A DNA stretch of 64,000 nucleotides from RI-92 sp037384645 (GCA_037384645.1 JARRNT010000018.1:1-64000); one strand, 5' to 3'; shown: positions 8,915 to 18,609, counted from the first letter of the stretch. The notes: generated by a model from the sequence alone, not told the origin. Numbers and translations are program-made.

Positions 8915-10218
8915 AAGACCGGTTGATCACATTACTCGGTGCCGGCATCGCATTTTACATCTTATTGCGGCTGCTGTTCCCCGGTGCGAACCTCGGGATA
9001 CCACAGCGGCCTGTCTCCTACCCGACCAGCGCGGACCATGGCAAGTACGGCCTGGCCGGCCTGTATCGCTGGCTGAAAACACAGCACGTCCCGGTTTATT
9101 CGCTACGCCAGCGCTATAGTGCTCTGGGCAAAGACAGCGAGCTGACCGCCACGGGCAACTTGCTCATCATCTCGCTGCCATTACGCATGAACGCGCAGGC
9201 CCTGGAATTCAAACAACTTCAGGACTGGATCCAACGCGGCAATAATGCCCTGTTACTGGTCTCGATGAGTGACTGGCCGGAATGGGCGAACCGCAGGATG
9301 GACAGGAGTATTTCGCACATGCTGAACGGGTTCGATCTCGGCGTGACGTCGACCGATAAACTGTCGTCAGCGCCACACGAGCAAAAAAATACCGTCAACC
9401 AGCTGGCAACCGAGGCATCCCGCCTGGACAAGCTGCTGCACCCGGAGCAAAGCCCGCGCCGACTGATCCCGGCCAGCCAGGACCCGTTCACCCGCGGCAT
9501 CCACGACGTCAAGGCCAGCTGGCTCAATAGCGAAGGCCTGAACTGGCACCTGACCTGTTACAAGCAACCGGTCAGCAGCCAGGTGCTGTTACGCGACCAG
9601 GCGAATCTGAGCCCGGCACTGTGGCTCAGCATTTACGGCAAGGGACGGCTGATCGTTTCCCGCCACAGTGCCCTGTTTGATAACGCCACCCTGGGCCAGG
9701 CGGATAATGCCCGCCTGATGAGCAACCTGGTTTACCAGTTACTCGGCCGGCACGGCACGGTGATCTTCGATGACATGCACCAGGGCCTCAGTGCCATCTA
9801 TAACCCGCACGCGTTTTTCCGCGATCCGCGCTTACACCATACCCTGCTGTTCCTGCTGGTGCTCTGGCTGATTTACGTCATGGGGCACAGCAATCGTTTC
9901 GGTCAGGTCCGCCAGAAAATCCCGCAACTGCAGTTACGTGAACATGTTGAGGCAGTTGGCAACCTGTTCGCGCGTCGCCTGCACAGCAGCGCGATTGCAC
10001 TGCGCCATGCCAGGCACTTTTTTAACGAAGTGCGGCTGGCTTACGGTCTGCCCCTCAACGGCCAGCCCGTGTGGGAACAGTTACAACAAAATACCGCCAT
10101 CGAACCTGCCGTCCTGCGCCAGGCCCAGGAACATTACCAGCGGGCAGTCAGGCACAAACGGGTCAACCTGAATTCATTTGTCAATGCACTTAAAACCATG
10201 CGAAGGGAATTACGATGA
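8911..10218 (+). CDS. DUF4350-containing membrane protein
   Basis: 435 residues. An N-terminal helix (LITLLGAGIAFYILLRLLF) is followed by a soluble DUF4350-type domain, including the typical early segment SADHGKYGLAGLYRWL and a later GKGRLIVSRHSALFDN. A second helix near HTLLFLLVLWLIYVMG precedes a helical C-terminal tail. The gene overlaps both neighbours by 4 bp. DUF4350 proteins regularly accompany DUF4129, MoxR and DUF58; together they may form a membrane assembly, which is inference. Confidence 0.8.
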   Translation: MKDRLITLLGAGIAFYILLRLLFPGANLGIPQRPVSYPTSADHGKYGLAGLYRWLKTQHVPVYSLRQRYSALGKDSELTATGNLLIISLPLRMNAQALEFKQLQDWIQRGNNALLLVSMSDWPEWANRRMDRSISHMLNGFDLGVTSTDKLSSAPHEQKNTVNQLATEASRLDKLLHPEQSPRRLIPASQDPFTRGIHDVKASWLNSEGLNWHLTCYKQPVSSQVLLRDQANLSPALWLSIYGKGRLIVSRHSALFDNATLGQADNARLMSNLVYQLLGRHGTVIFDDMHQGLSAIYNPHAFFRDPRLHHTLLFLLVLWLIYVMGHSNRFGQVRQKIPQLQLREHVEAVGNLFARRLHSSAIALRHARHFFNEVRLAYGLPLNGQPVWEQLQQNTAIEPAVLRQAQEHYQRAVRHKRVNLNSFVNALKTMRRELR

Positions 10219-11171
10219 GTACTGCCGCACAAGCGCTACACGAACACATACGCAGCCAACTTGGACAAGTCGTATTTGGTATGGATCATGCGATCGAACA
10301 ACTGGTGATCGCATTAATCGCCGGTGGCCATGTTCTGGTCCAGGGCGTGCCTGGCCTGGGCAAGACCCTGCTGGCCAAGTCCTTTGCCCATCTCACCCTG
10401 GGCAAATTCAAACGTATCCAGTGTACGGCTGACCTGATGCCTTCTGACATTACCGGTATCCATATATACCGGAGCGACAAACAGGAATTTGAGCTGGTAC
10501 CCGGGCCAGTCTTCGCCGACGTGTTACTGGTTGATGAAATCAACCGTGCCGGTCCCAAAACCCAGTCAGCCTTGCTCCAGGCCATGGAAGAACTCAAAGT
10601 GACCATCGATCGGACAACCTATGACCTGCCCCCCGACTTCATGGTGATTGCATCACAAAATCCCGTCGACTTCGAAGGCACGTATCCCCTGCCGGAATCG
10701 CAGCTGGACCGCTTCCTGCTGCGCGTTGATCTTGACTATATTGATGCCGAAACAGAAAAACAGATTCTGATGAGTTATGACAAGCCCGGTGCCGCGCATA
10801 GCGAGCAGATTGAAAACCGGCTACAGGCTGTTGCCCAGTCCGCCCTCGGTGAGGCGCGCACACAGGCTGCCGCTGTCACCATTTCTGAACCGGTCTATAA
10901 CTATGCCGTCAGTATCAGCCGGGCCTCACGGGTACACCCCAATGTCCAGCTCGGGATTTCCAACCGTGGCAGCCTGAGCCTGATGCGATGCGCCCGTGCC
11001 CGTGCCGCCTTGCTTGGCCAGGAGTATGTAACACCTGATGACATCAAGCACTTGTGCGAGGGTGTCATGGCCCATCGCCTGATCCTGACGCCGGATGCAT
11101 CCCTCGAAGGGATTGAAGCCCGTGGCGTTATCGAATCCATCCTGAACCAGGTAGAAGTTCCGCGCGAATGA
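10215..11171 (+). CDS. MoxR-family AAA+ ATPase
   Basis: 318 residues. Walker A is GVPGLGKTLLAK, Walker B is VLLVDEINRAGPK, and the sensor-1 region is VIASQNPVDFEGTYPLPESQ, all typical of MoxR chaperone-like ATPases. These act in the cytoplasm on partner proteins, often with DUF58 or VWA partners, in maturation of complexes or stress and envelope functions. It starts inside the last codons of the DUF4350 gene (4-bp overlap) and overlaps DUF58 by 4 bp. The specific client is unknown. Confidence 0.95.
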   Translation: MSTAAQALHEHIRSQLGQVVFGMDHAIEQLVIALIAGGHVLVQGVPGLGKTLLAKSFAHLTLGKFKRIQCTADLMPSDITGIHIYRSDKQEFELVPGPVFADVLLVDEINRAGPKTQSALLQAMEELKVTIDRTTYDLPPDFMVIASQNPVDFEGTYPLPESQLDRFLLRVDLDYIDAETEKQILMSYDKPGAAHSEQIENRLQAVAQSALGEARTQAAAVTISEPVYNYAVSISRASRVHPNVQLGISNRGSLSLMRCARARAALLGQEYVTPDDIKHLCEGVMAHRLILTPDASLEGIEARGVIESILNQVEVPRE

Positions 11172-12466
11172 ACCTGACCCGACTCAGTTATGGCATCGCC
11201 ATTCTTATCACCTGCCTGGGCATCATAAATCAGTGGGTGCCGGGAACACTGGCCGGCAGCTGGCGCTTGTTGGCGGCTATCTGGATCGTGATGTTACTGC
11301 TGGAATGGCGTTTGAGCCGCCGAACAGCACTGGTTATTACGCGTGACATCAAACCCGTTATCCATCTGGGGCGCGCCAGTGAACTGGACTATCATTTCCA
11401 GAACCACTCGGCAAAACGCCTGCGCCTTTGCTGCATGGACCAGTATCCGCTAACCATTGACGAAACCGCGCCTGTTCTGTGCTGCGATATTGACCCGAAT
11501 AGCGAGCAAACCCGACAGGCAACCATTACCCCGTCCCGGCTCGGTGAGCTGGAATGGCAGCACCTGCATGTCCGCAGCCTGGGTCTGTTCGGCCTGGCCT
11601 GGTGGTCACGTCAACTGACCGCGCCCAGCCGAACGCAAGTCTTACCTGACCGGCTGTACAATCAGGAAAGGGTTAAATCAGCCACGGATCACCAGGGCGA
11701 CCTTGCTCGCCGGGTCCACGGTGTCGGCACGGAATTGATCGGCCTGCGTGACTACCAGCCCGGCGATCCCCTGCGCTATATCGACTGGAAAGCCAGCGCC
11801 CGCAGCCACAAGACCATGGTGCGCCTGTTCAGCGATGAACAACACCTGGAATTAATCCTGCTCATCGATGCCGGACGCACCAGCAATATGCAAGCCGGCC
11901 ATCTCACGCGCCTGGGGCACTACGTCAACGTGGCCTCACGCCTGGCGCAAAAGGCGCTGCTCAACGGTGATCAGGTCGGTATAGTGGTATTTGCCGATTC
12001 GGTATTGGCGAGCATGCACAGACTGAAGGGACACCTTGGTCTGCAACGCCTGCGCGATATTCTTGCCCAGATCAATCCGGTTGCGCGTGAATCCAATCCG
12101 CTGCCAGCAATCATGCGGGTTCGCCAGCTGGCGGGCATGCGCAGCCTGGTCGTGATGTTAACCGATCTCGACGACGGTGACGCCGCCGTGCAGCTGGTCA
12201 AGGCGATGGGCCTGCTGCAACCCAAACACCAGCCCATGCTCGTCGCCATCAGCGACAGTGATGTGCGTAGTATGAGTGAACAGGCTGCCCGGCGCTGGCT
12301 CGATCCCTATCATTCTCTGGCTGCCAATGAAATGATGGAAAACTGGCGGCACACGCGGATACGGCTTGAACGGATGGGGATTCCGGTCGTATTCAGTGAC
12401 ATCCAGCATCTGGACAGGCAGGTCCTCGACAACTATGACCGGCTCAAACAGCGCAAGCGTGTCTGA
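11168..12466 (+). CDS. DUF58-domain protein, partner of MoxR
   Basis: 432 residues with two N-terminal membrane helices (ILITCLGIINQWVPG; LLAAIWIVMLLLEW). The DUF58 core has GLRDYQPGDPLRYIDWKASA and a VWA-like fold with ELILLIDAGRTS in place of a complete MIDAS DxSxS. It is the last gene of the plus-strand operon and overlaps moxR by 4 bp. In such operons DUF58 is thought to work with the MoxR ATPase at the inner membrane. Confidence 0.93.
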   Translation: MNLTRLSYGIAILITCLGIINQWVPGTLAGSWRLLAAIWIVMLLLEWRLSRRTALVITRDIKPVIHLGRASELDYHFQNHSAKRLRLCCMDQYPLTIDETAPVLCCDIDPNSEQTRQATITPSRLGELEWQHLHVRSLGLFGLAWWSRQLTAPSRTQVLPDRLYNQERVKSATDHQGDLARRVHGVGTELIGLRDYQPGDPLRYIDWKASARSHKTMVRLFSDEQHLELILLIDAGRTSNMQAGHLTRLGHYVNVASRLAQKALLNGDQVGIVVFADSVLASMHRLKGHLGLQRLRDILAQINPVARESNPLPAIMRVRQLAGMRSLVVMLTDLDDGDAAVQLVKAMGLLQPKHQPMLVAISDSDVRSMSEQAARRWLDPYHSLAANEMMENWRHTRIRLERMGIPVVFSDIQHLDRQVLDNYDRLKQRKRV

Positions 12467-12521
12467 TGAGAATTGTATACAGTCCTTGGTTATTTACTTG
12501 CTGACGGGAAAGCGACATTCA

Positions 12522-13319
12522 CTATTGTAAATAAGCCAGCCACGTGTCGAATAATCGCTGGTTGATCGCCAGTGCCGCCGAACGCGGTTGCAATGTTCCA
12601 TTAAACACCGGTTCACCCTGCAGGGTCGCAGCAAAGCCGCCGGCCTCCGCCAGGATCAACTGGCCTGCCGCGTAATCCCACAACTTCTGTTTTCCATGCA
12701 CGTAAACATCACCACGCCCTGCTGCGATCCAGCACCAGTCGAGTGCCACCGAGCCGAAACTGCGCTGGGATTTATACGGTGGCCGGGAGACGAGTTTGCT
12801 GGCAAGCTCGGCGGGCAGGCGCTTGAAATCAACCAGGCCAATGGTCATGTTCTCGACCTCCTGCAGGGCACGCAGTGTCAGCGTATCATGGTTCAGCCAT
12901 GCGCCACGACCACGCTGCGCGCGAAAGCACTCGTCACGTACCGGATCATAGACCAGGCCCAGCTCGATGCGGCCATTGACGACCAGGGCGACCGACACAG
13001 CGAAACAGGCAATGCCCTGACTGAAGTTACTGGTACCATCCAGCGGATCGACCACCCAGACCCCGTTTGCCGAGTCGCGCAGGATTTGTTCCTGTTGCGC
13101 TGCTGGCATTTCCTCTCCCAGAAAAGCGATCTGCGGCCAACGCGCCTGCAGGCCTGACTGCAATGATGACTGCATGGCAAGATCCGCTTCAGTCACGATG
13201 CTGCCATCGGACTTGAACTGCTGCTGGATGCGGCCAAAGCGTGGCAGTAGCTCACGCAGCGCGCAGGATTTGACTATCTCTGCAAGGCTATCCAGATCGG
13301 GGGATAGCGTATCAGTCAT
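12522..13319 (-). CDS. Inositol monophosphatase family phosphatase
   Basis: 265 residues with the family's metal-binding blocks: GEEMP, VDPLDGTSNFSQG and LWDYAAGQLILAEAGG. Members hydrolyse sugar phosphates such as myo-inositol 1-phosphate or fructose-1,6-bisphosphate, or 3'-phosphoadenosine phosphate (CysQ type), with Mg2+. Substrate cannot be decided here. Its start overlaps the end of the SpoIIM-like gene by 8 bp, and it converges with DUF58, so it is probably the end of the RDD-SpoIIM transcript. Confidence 0.92.
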   Translation of the reverse strand: MTDTLSPDLDSLAEIVKSCALRELLPRFGRIQQQFKSDGSIVTEADLAMQSSLQSGLQARWPQIAFLGEEMPAAQQEQILRDSANGVWVVDPLDGTSNFSQGIACFAVSVALVVNGRIELGLVYDPVRDECFRAQRGRGAWLNHDTLTLRALQEVENMTIGLVDFKRLPAELASKLVSRPPYKSQRSFGSVALDWCWIAAGRGDVYVHGKQKLWDYAAGQLILAEAGGFAATLQGEPVFNGTLQPRSAALAINQRLFDTWLAYLQ

Positions 13320-14328
13320 GCGGGCCTGATTCCCCGGCTTGCGGTGTGCGCGGCCACAAGCGTCCGCTCAGTAATAACAGCATAAACACGGCATAACCGA
13401 CACCGACGCTGATGCGGGTTGCCAGACCGATATGGTGGTTAGGCGATATATAACCCTCGATCAGGCCTGAACCGACAAGCAACAAAGCACCGACGGCGAT
13501 GACCTTGCCAGCCGTACTGGCCGCACGATTAAACGCATCACGTCGCGAGAGTTGCCCCGGGCGCACGATCGCCTCGCCGATCTTCATGCCAGCCGCCCCG
13601 GCAAGTATGATCACGCTGAGTTCCACGATGCCATGGGCAATTATGAATTCAAACAGGCGCCCGGCAAGATGATAACGTGCGGTAAAGGCAAACATGCTGC
13701 CCAGCATGGCGCCATTCAGGCTCATAAAATACAGCGTACCCAAGCCGTACAGGGTTCCCAGCACAAATGCCGACATCGCGACCACGATGTTATTGAACAT
13801 GATCTGCTGGGATAAAATCGAAGATGGCAACACGCTCAGGATATTGTCCGTCCACAAACCGCCCTTTTGCACCGTATCGATCATCTTTGGCGAAGCAAAC
13901 AATGAAACCATTTCCGGGTAGGTGTAGACCAGCCACCATCCGATCAGGGCGGAGATCGCTAGAATACTGAAACTGGCAATAATGGCACCGCGCAATTCAC
14001 GGACCGCCTGCGGCAGTTCATACCGCAACATGTAAAAAAACTGGCGCAGGAGATTATAGGGCTTGCGATGTATCAGATCATAACTGCGCAGCAACAGTGA
14101 CTGGAGATAGACCGTAATCTGGCTGTCCGGCAGGGCATGACGCGCCAGCGACAGGTCACGGGAAAGACTGCGATAGCCATTCACAAACTCGAGGACCTCG
14201 TCGCTATCGATGTGCCGGCGGCCTCGCTGGGATTGCAGCAAGCTCTCCTGTCTTTTCCAGCCCGGCATACGGCCCTGCAGCCAGTGAGCCACGGCGCTGT
14301 CGGATTTTTTCGCTGATGAATGCTTCAT
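13312..14328 (-). CDS. Stage II sporulation protein M-like membrane protein
   Basis: 338 residues. A charged N-terminal region is followed by about five membrane helices, with the SpoIIM/DUF95 block NNIVVAMSAFVLGTLYGLGT and a later FEFIIAHGIVELSVIILAGA containing the conserved HG.xE. In non-sporulating proteobacteria these genes occur with RDD, MoxR, DUF58 and DUF4129 genes, exactly the set found here; no sporulation role is implied. It overlaps the RDD gene by 4 bp. Confidence 0.9.
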   Translation of the reverse strand: MKHSSAKKSDSAVAHWLQGRMPGWKRQESLLQSQRGRRHIDSDEVLEFVNGYRSLSRDLSLARHALPDSQITVYLQSLLLRSYDLIHRKPYNLLRQFFYMLRYELPQAVRELRGAIIASFSILAISALIGWWLVYTYPEMVSLFASPKMIDTVQKGGLWTDNILSVLPSSILSQQIMFNNIVVAMSAFVLGTLYGLGTLYFMSLNGAMLGSMFAFTARYHLAGRLFEFIIAHGIVELSVIILAGAAGMKIGEAIVRPGQLSRRDAFNRAASTAGKVIAVGALLLVGSGLIEGYISPNHHIGLATRISVGVGYAVFMLLLLSGRLWPRTPQAGESGPHD

Positions 14329-15027
14329 TTGAGTAATTGTTGCAAACTGCCCTGCAAGGCATTATCCAGCGCCTGACGGCGGCCACCGGGCAGTGGCAAC
14401 CCGAATTTCACCAGGATCTCCCGGGCAAATGCCCGGCGCTTGCCGGCTTCGAGTTCGTTCCAGCGTTCCAGCAACTCCGCAATCAATTCACGCTGCTGGG
14501 TAGACAGCGCGTGTGAGATCTCCTGCCCCATGATAAGCCTGAGTCGTTTCTCACTGGCTTTTTCATCGTATATCAGCACGGTCCCGGCGGCCATGTCCCC
14601 GATACGCAGGTGCTGTTTATTGATCAGACAGACAATGATGCCCAGCACGTAAAAGATCGGCAGGGAATCGATCAGGCGAAACACATTGCGTAACAGCAGC
14701 GCACCAGCAGACGCACTGCGGCCATCCTTGCCGNNNNNNNNNNNNNNNNNNNGTCACTTCCAGCACGGGATGGTATAAAAAATAAATCAACATGGCCGGC
14801 AACACGATGGCGAAATAGTATGTCGTCATTTGCGCTTTTGCCAGACTACCGAGGACAAAGTGGAAGCCACCGGAAAAGAAATAGGTGCCCACCAGGTAGT
14901 ACGTCAGCGCGGCCAGGAAACGGATATGCCAGTCTATGACAAAGGCATAACTGCGCCCCCCCAGGGCAACCAGGTCAAGTTTTACCTCTACCCCGCCAAC
15001 CGAGGTAATCGTGATATGTTCATCCAT
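14325..15027 (-). CDS. RDD-family membrane protein, interrupted by an assembly gap
   Basis: The N-terminal part (from ATG at 15027) contains the RDD start block LVALGGRSYAFVIDW with helices after it, and the part after the gap reads GKDGRSASAGALLLRN then VFRLIDSLPIFYVLGI and a soluble C-terminal tail. The two parts are in different frames because the gap is written as 19 N; a length divisible by three restores one continuous protein of about 235 residues or more. The missing stretch should hold the usual G+T/SPGKR motif. Function unknown; it shares an operon with the SpoIIM-like gene. Confidence 0.85.
14734..14752. other. Assembly gap (19 N) inside the RDD gene
   Basis: Nineteen undetermined bases. 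The flanking codons join in frame only if the true gap is a multiple of three. Comparison with the normal spacing in RDD proteins suggests that more sequence is missing than 19 bases. Confidence 0.98.
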
Positions 15028-15041
15028 GCGAGAGCCGTCTG

Positions 15042-15530
15042 CTAGGGTTTGAACAATGGCATGTAATCGTCAAAGGTCAGGGCCATGATCAAGGCGTCTT
15101 CCCGGCCCTCGTCGGATGGATAGTAGTTGGGCCGGATACCCACTTCATTGAATCCCAGTGAGTGATACAGCTTGATGGCGATCTTGTTTGAGGGACGGAC
15201 CTCGAGCAAAACAGACTGGACTTTATGGCCCCTGGCCAGCTGCAGCAGGTGCATCATCATCATTTTCCCCAGCCCCTTACCACGACTGAAGTTATAGACC
15301 ACAATGGTCAGGATATGCGCTTCGCCAGCCCCCATCGACATCACCCCATACGCTTCAATACCGGATTCGCTCTCGTATACCCAACAACTGTAACCGACAT
15401 GCAGACAATCGCGGAAAATGCCGCGAGTCCAGGGATAGCGGTAGGTATCCTGCTCGATGCTGATGACCATTTCCAGGTCATCCTCGCGCATGGGACGCAA
15501 ACCAATATGGGGTTTCAGAATTGCACTCAT
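15042..15530 (-). CDS. rimI: Ribosomal-protein-alanine N-acetyltransferase
   Basis: 162 residues of GNAT fold. The acetyl-CoA binding motif A is present as FSRGKGLGKMMMMHLL (R/Q-x-x-G-x-G/A), and the C-terminal LGFNEVGIRPNYYPSDEGREDALIM block is typical of RimI, which acetylates the N-terminus of ribosomal protein S18. It lies between the UDG and RDD genes in the same orientation. At GNAT level specificity is less certain than fold. Confidence 0.88.
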   Translation of the reverse strand: MSAILKPHIGLRPMREDDLEMVISIEQDTYRYPWTRGIFRDCLHVGYSCWVYESESGIEAYGVMSMGAGEAHILTIVVYNFSRGKGLGKMMMMHLLQLARGHKVQSVLLEVRPSNKIAIKLYHSLGFNEVGIRPNYYPSDEGREDALIMALTFDDYMPLFKP

Positions 15531-15607
15531 AACTTATTCTTACCCGATCCGGGTGTATTGCGACAATACACCTGTACCTCATGAATTTCCGTGGCAGATT
15601 TCCGAGG

Positions 15608-16312
15608 TTAAATTGATTGTATTGATTTTCGAAGAAACAGCAAATCTTCCCAGGTCTTACGTTTGTCGGCAGGGGTGCGCAACAGATAAGCGGGATGATA
15701 TGTCACGACCAGCGGCACCCCGCTATCAGCATGCCGGTGTACCTTGCCCCGCAGGCGGCCGAGGGAGGTATCGGTTTTGAGCAGGCGCTGGGCGGCAACC
15801 CGACCCAGGACCAGAATCAGTTTTGGCTGAATCAGCGCGATCTGCTGCAACAAGTAGCCACTGCACTCGGCCGCCTCTTCCGGCCGGGGGTCACGATTGT
15901 TCGGGGGGCGGCACTTGAGAATATTGGCGATATAGACCTGCTGGCGTTGCAGGCCGATGGCCCGGAGCATTTCATTGAGTAGCTGGCCGGCACGGCCCAC
16001 GAAAGGCTCGCCCTGGCGGTCCTCGTCAGCCCCCGGGGCCTCGCCGACGATCAGCAAATCAGCCTTCCGGTCACCCACGCCAAAAACCGTCTGGGTCCGG
16101 GTCTTGTAGAGTTCGCAACGCTGGCATTCGCGCACGGCCAGGGCCAGTCTGTCCCAGTCCGTAGCCGAATCGGCCGATACGGGGGCCGCTTCTGTGATCA
16201 GGTGTTGCGCCGAAGGCGCCTCTGTGGCGGCCAGCGGCGCGGATTGGGGTTGCCAGAGGGTCACGCCCATGGCCTGGAGATAGGCCTGCTGGCGGGGTGT
16301 CAGCGACGCCAC
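15608..16312 (-). CDS. Family-4 uracil-DNA glycosylase (Fe-S type)
   Basis: 234 residues. The motif GEAPGADEDRQGEPFVGRAG is the family-4 active-site loop, and the late motif is VVTYHPAYLLR. Cysteines in CQRC near the domain start, KCRPPNNRDPRPEE and a later EC can ligate the 4Fe-4S cluster. The N-terminal 60 residues are a variable Ala/Pro-rich extension. It removes uracil from DNA in base excision repair. It begins 12 bp after leuA and is probably cotranscribed with it and rimI. Confidence 0.95.
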   Translation of the reverse strand: MASLTPRQQAYLQAMGVTLWQPQSAPLAATEAPSAQHLITEAAPVSADSATDWDRLALAVRECQRCELYKTRTQTVFGVGDRKADLLIVGEAPGADEDRQGEPFVGRAGQLLNEMLRAIGLQRQQVYIANILKCRPPNNRDPRPEEAAECSGYLLQQIALIQPKLILVLGRVAAQRLLKTDTSLGRLRGKVHRHADSGVPLVVTYHPAYLLRTPADKRKTWEDLLFLRKSIQSI

Positions 16313-16324
16313 AGCACCGCCCCC

Positions 16325-17869
16325 TCAGACATCCCCGGTCTGGGGGTTGGTGCGAACGCCACTGGCGGTGATCTTGTTCAGGGCATTGATATACGCCTTG
16401 GCCGAGGCAATCACGATATCCGTATCGGCGCCCTGGCCGTTGGCGACCCGTCCGGCCTTTTCGACCCGCACGGTCACCTCGCCCTGGGCATCGGTGCCAC
16501 TGGTGATGTTATTGACCGAATACAGCAGCAATTCACTGCCGCTGTTGACCACCGACTCGATGGCGCGAAAGGCCGCATCGACCGGACCGCCGCCTTCGGC
16601 AGTGGCGGTTTTTTCATCACCTTCGACGTCGATCGTGATATCGGCCCGGGGTATTTCGCCGGTTTCCGAACAGACCCGCAGCGCCACCAGGCGGATGCGT
16701 TCATGTTCCAGCGTCATGCTGTCGGTGACCAGGGCCTGCAGATCATCGTCATAGATCTCGTGTTTCTTGTCTGCCAGCTCCTTGAAACGAACAAAGGCAT
16801 CGTTGAGCTCGGCCTCGGAAGCAAATTCCACCCCTAGCTCGTTGAGGCGGGTGCGAAAGGCGTTTCGTCCGGAATGTTTGCCCAGCACCATGCGATTGGT
16901 GGTCCAGCCCACATCCTCCGCCCGCATGATTTCATACGTCTCTCGGCTTTTGAGCACCCCGTCCTGGTGAATGCCGGATTCGTGGGCAAAGGCGTTGGCA
17001 CCGACAATGGCCTTGTTGGGCTGCACCGCAAATCCGGTGATCCCGGAAACCAGGCGCGAGGTACTGACGATCTGGCTGGTATCCAGGTGCTCCACGCTGC
17101 AGGGGAAGATGTCGCGTCGGGTCTTCACCGTCATCACGATCTCTTCCAGCGCGGCATTGCCGGCGCGCTCACCCAGACCATTGATAGTGCATTCCACCTG
17201 GCGGGCGCCGTTCATCACCGCGGACAGGGAATTGGCCACGGCCAGGCCCAGGTCGTTGTGGCAGTGGACCGAGAAAATGGCCTTGTCCGAATTGGGAATG
17301 CGCTCGCGCAGGTTACGGATCAGACCACCGAACTGGTCGGGAATGTTATAGCCCACGGTATCCGGAATATTCAGGGTGCTGGCCCCGGCCTCGATCACGG
17401 CTTCCAGGATCCGACACAAAAAATCCAGCTCCGAACGCCCCGCATCCTCGGGGGAAAATTCGACATTTTCCGTATACTGGCGCGCCCGCTTCACCGCACG
17501 TACAGCCTGTTCCACCACCTGGTCTGGTTCCATGCGCAATTTCATTTTCATGTGAATTGGCGAGGTGGCAATGAAGGTATGGATGCGACCCGAGTTCGCC
17601 GGTTTGATGGCCTCACCGGCGCGATCGATGTCCTTGTCCAGGGCGCGGGCCAGTCCACACACGGTACTGTCCTTGATTTGCCTGGCCACGGTCTGCACCG
17701 CCTCGAAATCACCCGGGCTGGCAATGGGAAAGCCCGCCTCGATCACGTCCACCCGCATACGCTCCAGGGCCTTGGCAATCCGGACCTTTTCGTCCCGGGT
17801 CATAGAGGCACCGGGACTCTGCTCCCCGTCACGCAAGGTGGTATCAAAAATTATCAGTTTATCGCTCAT
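16325..17869 (-). CDS. leuA: 2-isopropylmalate synthase
   Basis: 514 residues. The catalytic start FDTTLRDGEQSPGASM, the HCHNDLGLAVANSL metal-binding block (both in the TIM barrel) and a C-terminal regulatory domain with acidic DVEGDEKTATAEGGGPVDA are all present. It condenses acetyl-CoA with 2-oxoisovalerate, the first committed step of leucine synthesis, and the C-terminal domain normally gives leucine feedback control. The rest of the branched-chain pathway (ilvBHC) lies 3 kb upstream on the same strand, separated by an outer-membrane protein gene on the other strand. Confidence 0.98.
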   Translation of the reverse strand: MSDKLIIFDTTLRDGEQSPGASMTRDEKVRIAKALERMRVDVIEAGFPIASPGDFEAVQTVARQIKDSTVCGLARALDKDIDRAGEAIKPANSGRIHTFIATSPIHMKMKLRMEPDQVVEQAVRAVKRARQYTENVEFSPEDAGRSELDFLCRILEAVIEAGASTLNIPDTVGYNIPDQFGGLIRNLRERIPNSDKAIFSVHCHNDLGLAVANSLSAVMNGARQVECTINGLGERAGNAALEEIVMTVKTRRDIFPCSVEHLDTSQIVSTSRLVSGITGFAVQPNKAIVGANAFAHESGIHQDGVLKSRETYEIMRAEDVGWTTNRMVLGKHSGRNAFRTRLNELGVEFASEAELNDAFVRFKELADKKHEIYDDDLQALVTDSMTLEHERIRLVALRVCSETGEIPRADITIDVEGDEKTATAEGGGPVDAAFRAIESVVNSGSELLLYSVNNITSGTDAQGEVTVRVEKAGRVANGQGADTDIVIASAKAYINALNKITASGVRTNPQTGDV

Positions 17870-18084
17870 GCTGGTGAACTCCTGCTAGCCCTGGCTTTAG
17901 CCTGTGCATCTTACTTGAAAACACGGCCCCGAATAAATCCGCTGACGCCCGATGCCGCCAATTCATAGGGAAAAACCCTTAGTGCGACCAGAATTTATTT
18001 TTCCTGATTCAGAATCCATTCAGCTGGTGCTGTCTAAGCTTCATGTTATAACAATCCGGTTTACAGCTACTTCAGGAGCTTCCC

Positions 18085-18609
18085 ATGTCACGCAAAAAAC
18101 AGTTAGTGTCCGCGGCGCTGGTTGCAGGCGCCATCAGTCTCGCCCCGGCAGCCCACGCCGCGCAACCCGGTTTTTATGCCGGCGCCGGTCTCGGCCAGGG
18201 GGATGACCAGGTTCTCAACCAAACCTCGTCCGCCTACAAAATCTTCGGTGGCTATAACGTCAATCCCTTTCTCGGAATGGAGCTGGCCTATATCAACCTG
18301 GGCAGCAATTACGTCGATATCAACAACAACGACTTTACTCAGGATGGCGTGTCCTACGAACTGGTTGGGCACATTCCCGTGGGACCCAGCGTGGATATAT
18401 TTGGCAAGGTTGGGCTATACAGCTGGACCACCAGTTACAATTATGTGTATGGCGCCTCCGGTCAGGGCACGGATAACGATTACGGATTCGGAATCTCGGC
18501 CAGGGTTGCACCACAAATCTGGCTGCGTGGCGAATACCAGAAATTCCTGAACGTTGCTGGTGGCGATGTCAGCATGGCCTCAGTGAATATGGTCTTCCAC
18601 TTTTACTGA
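18085..18609 (+). CDS. Small outer-membrane beta-barrel protein
   Basis: 174 residues with a signal peptide (MSRKKQLVSAALVAGAISL, cleavage after AHA). The mature part has repeating amphipathic strands, the OmpA-like/OMP_b-brl pattern FGGYNVNPFLGMELAYINLG, and ends with aromatic residues (NMVFHFY), as expected for BamA-dependent outer-membrane insertion. An AGGAG site precedes the ATG by 8 bp. It stands alone between leuA (divergent) and pssA (convergent, 7-bp overlap). Ligand or function unknown. Confidence 0.85.
   Translation: MSRKKQLVSAALVAGAISLAPAAHAAQPGFYAGAGLGQGDDQVLNQTSSAYKIFGGYNVNPFLGMELAYINLGSNYVDINNNDFTQDGVSYELVGHIPVGPSVDIFGKVGLYSWTTSYNYVYGASGQGTDNDYGFGISARVAPQIWLRGEYQKFLNVAGGDVSMASVNMVFHFY

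Noticed and set aside
13312..14328. Sporulation gene indicating a spore former
   Set aside because: SpoIIM-like DUF95 proteins are common in non-sporulating proteobacteria beside RDD and MoxR genes; all other genes are gammaproteobacterial.
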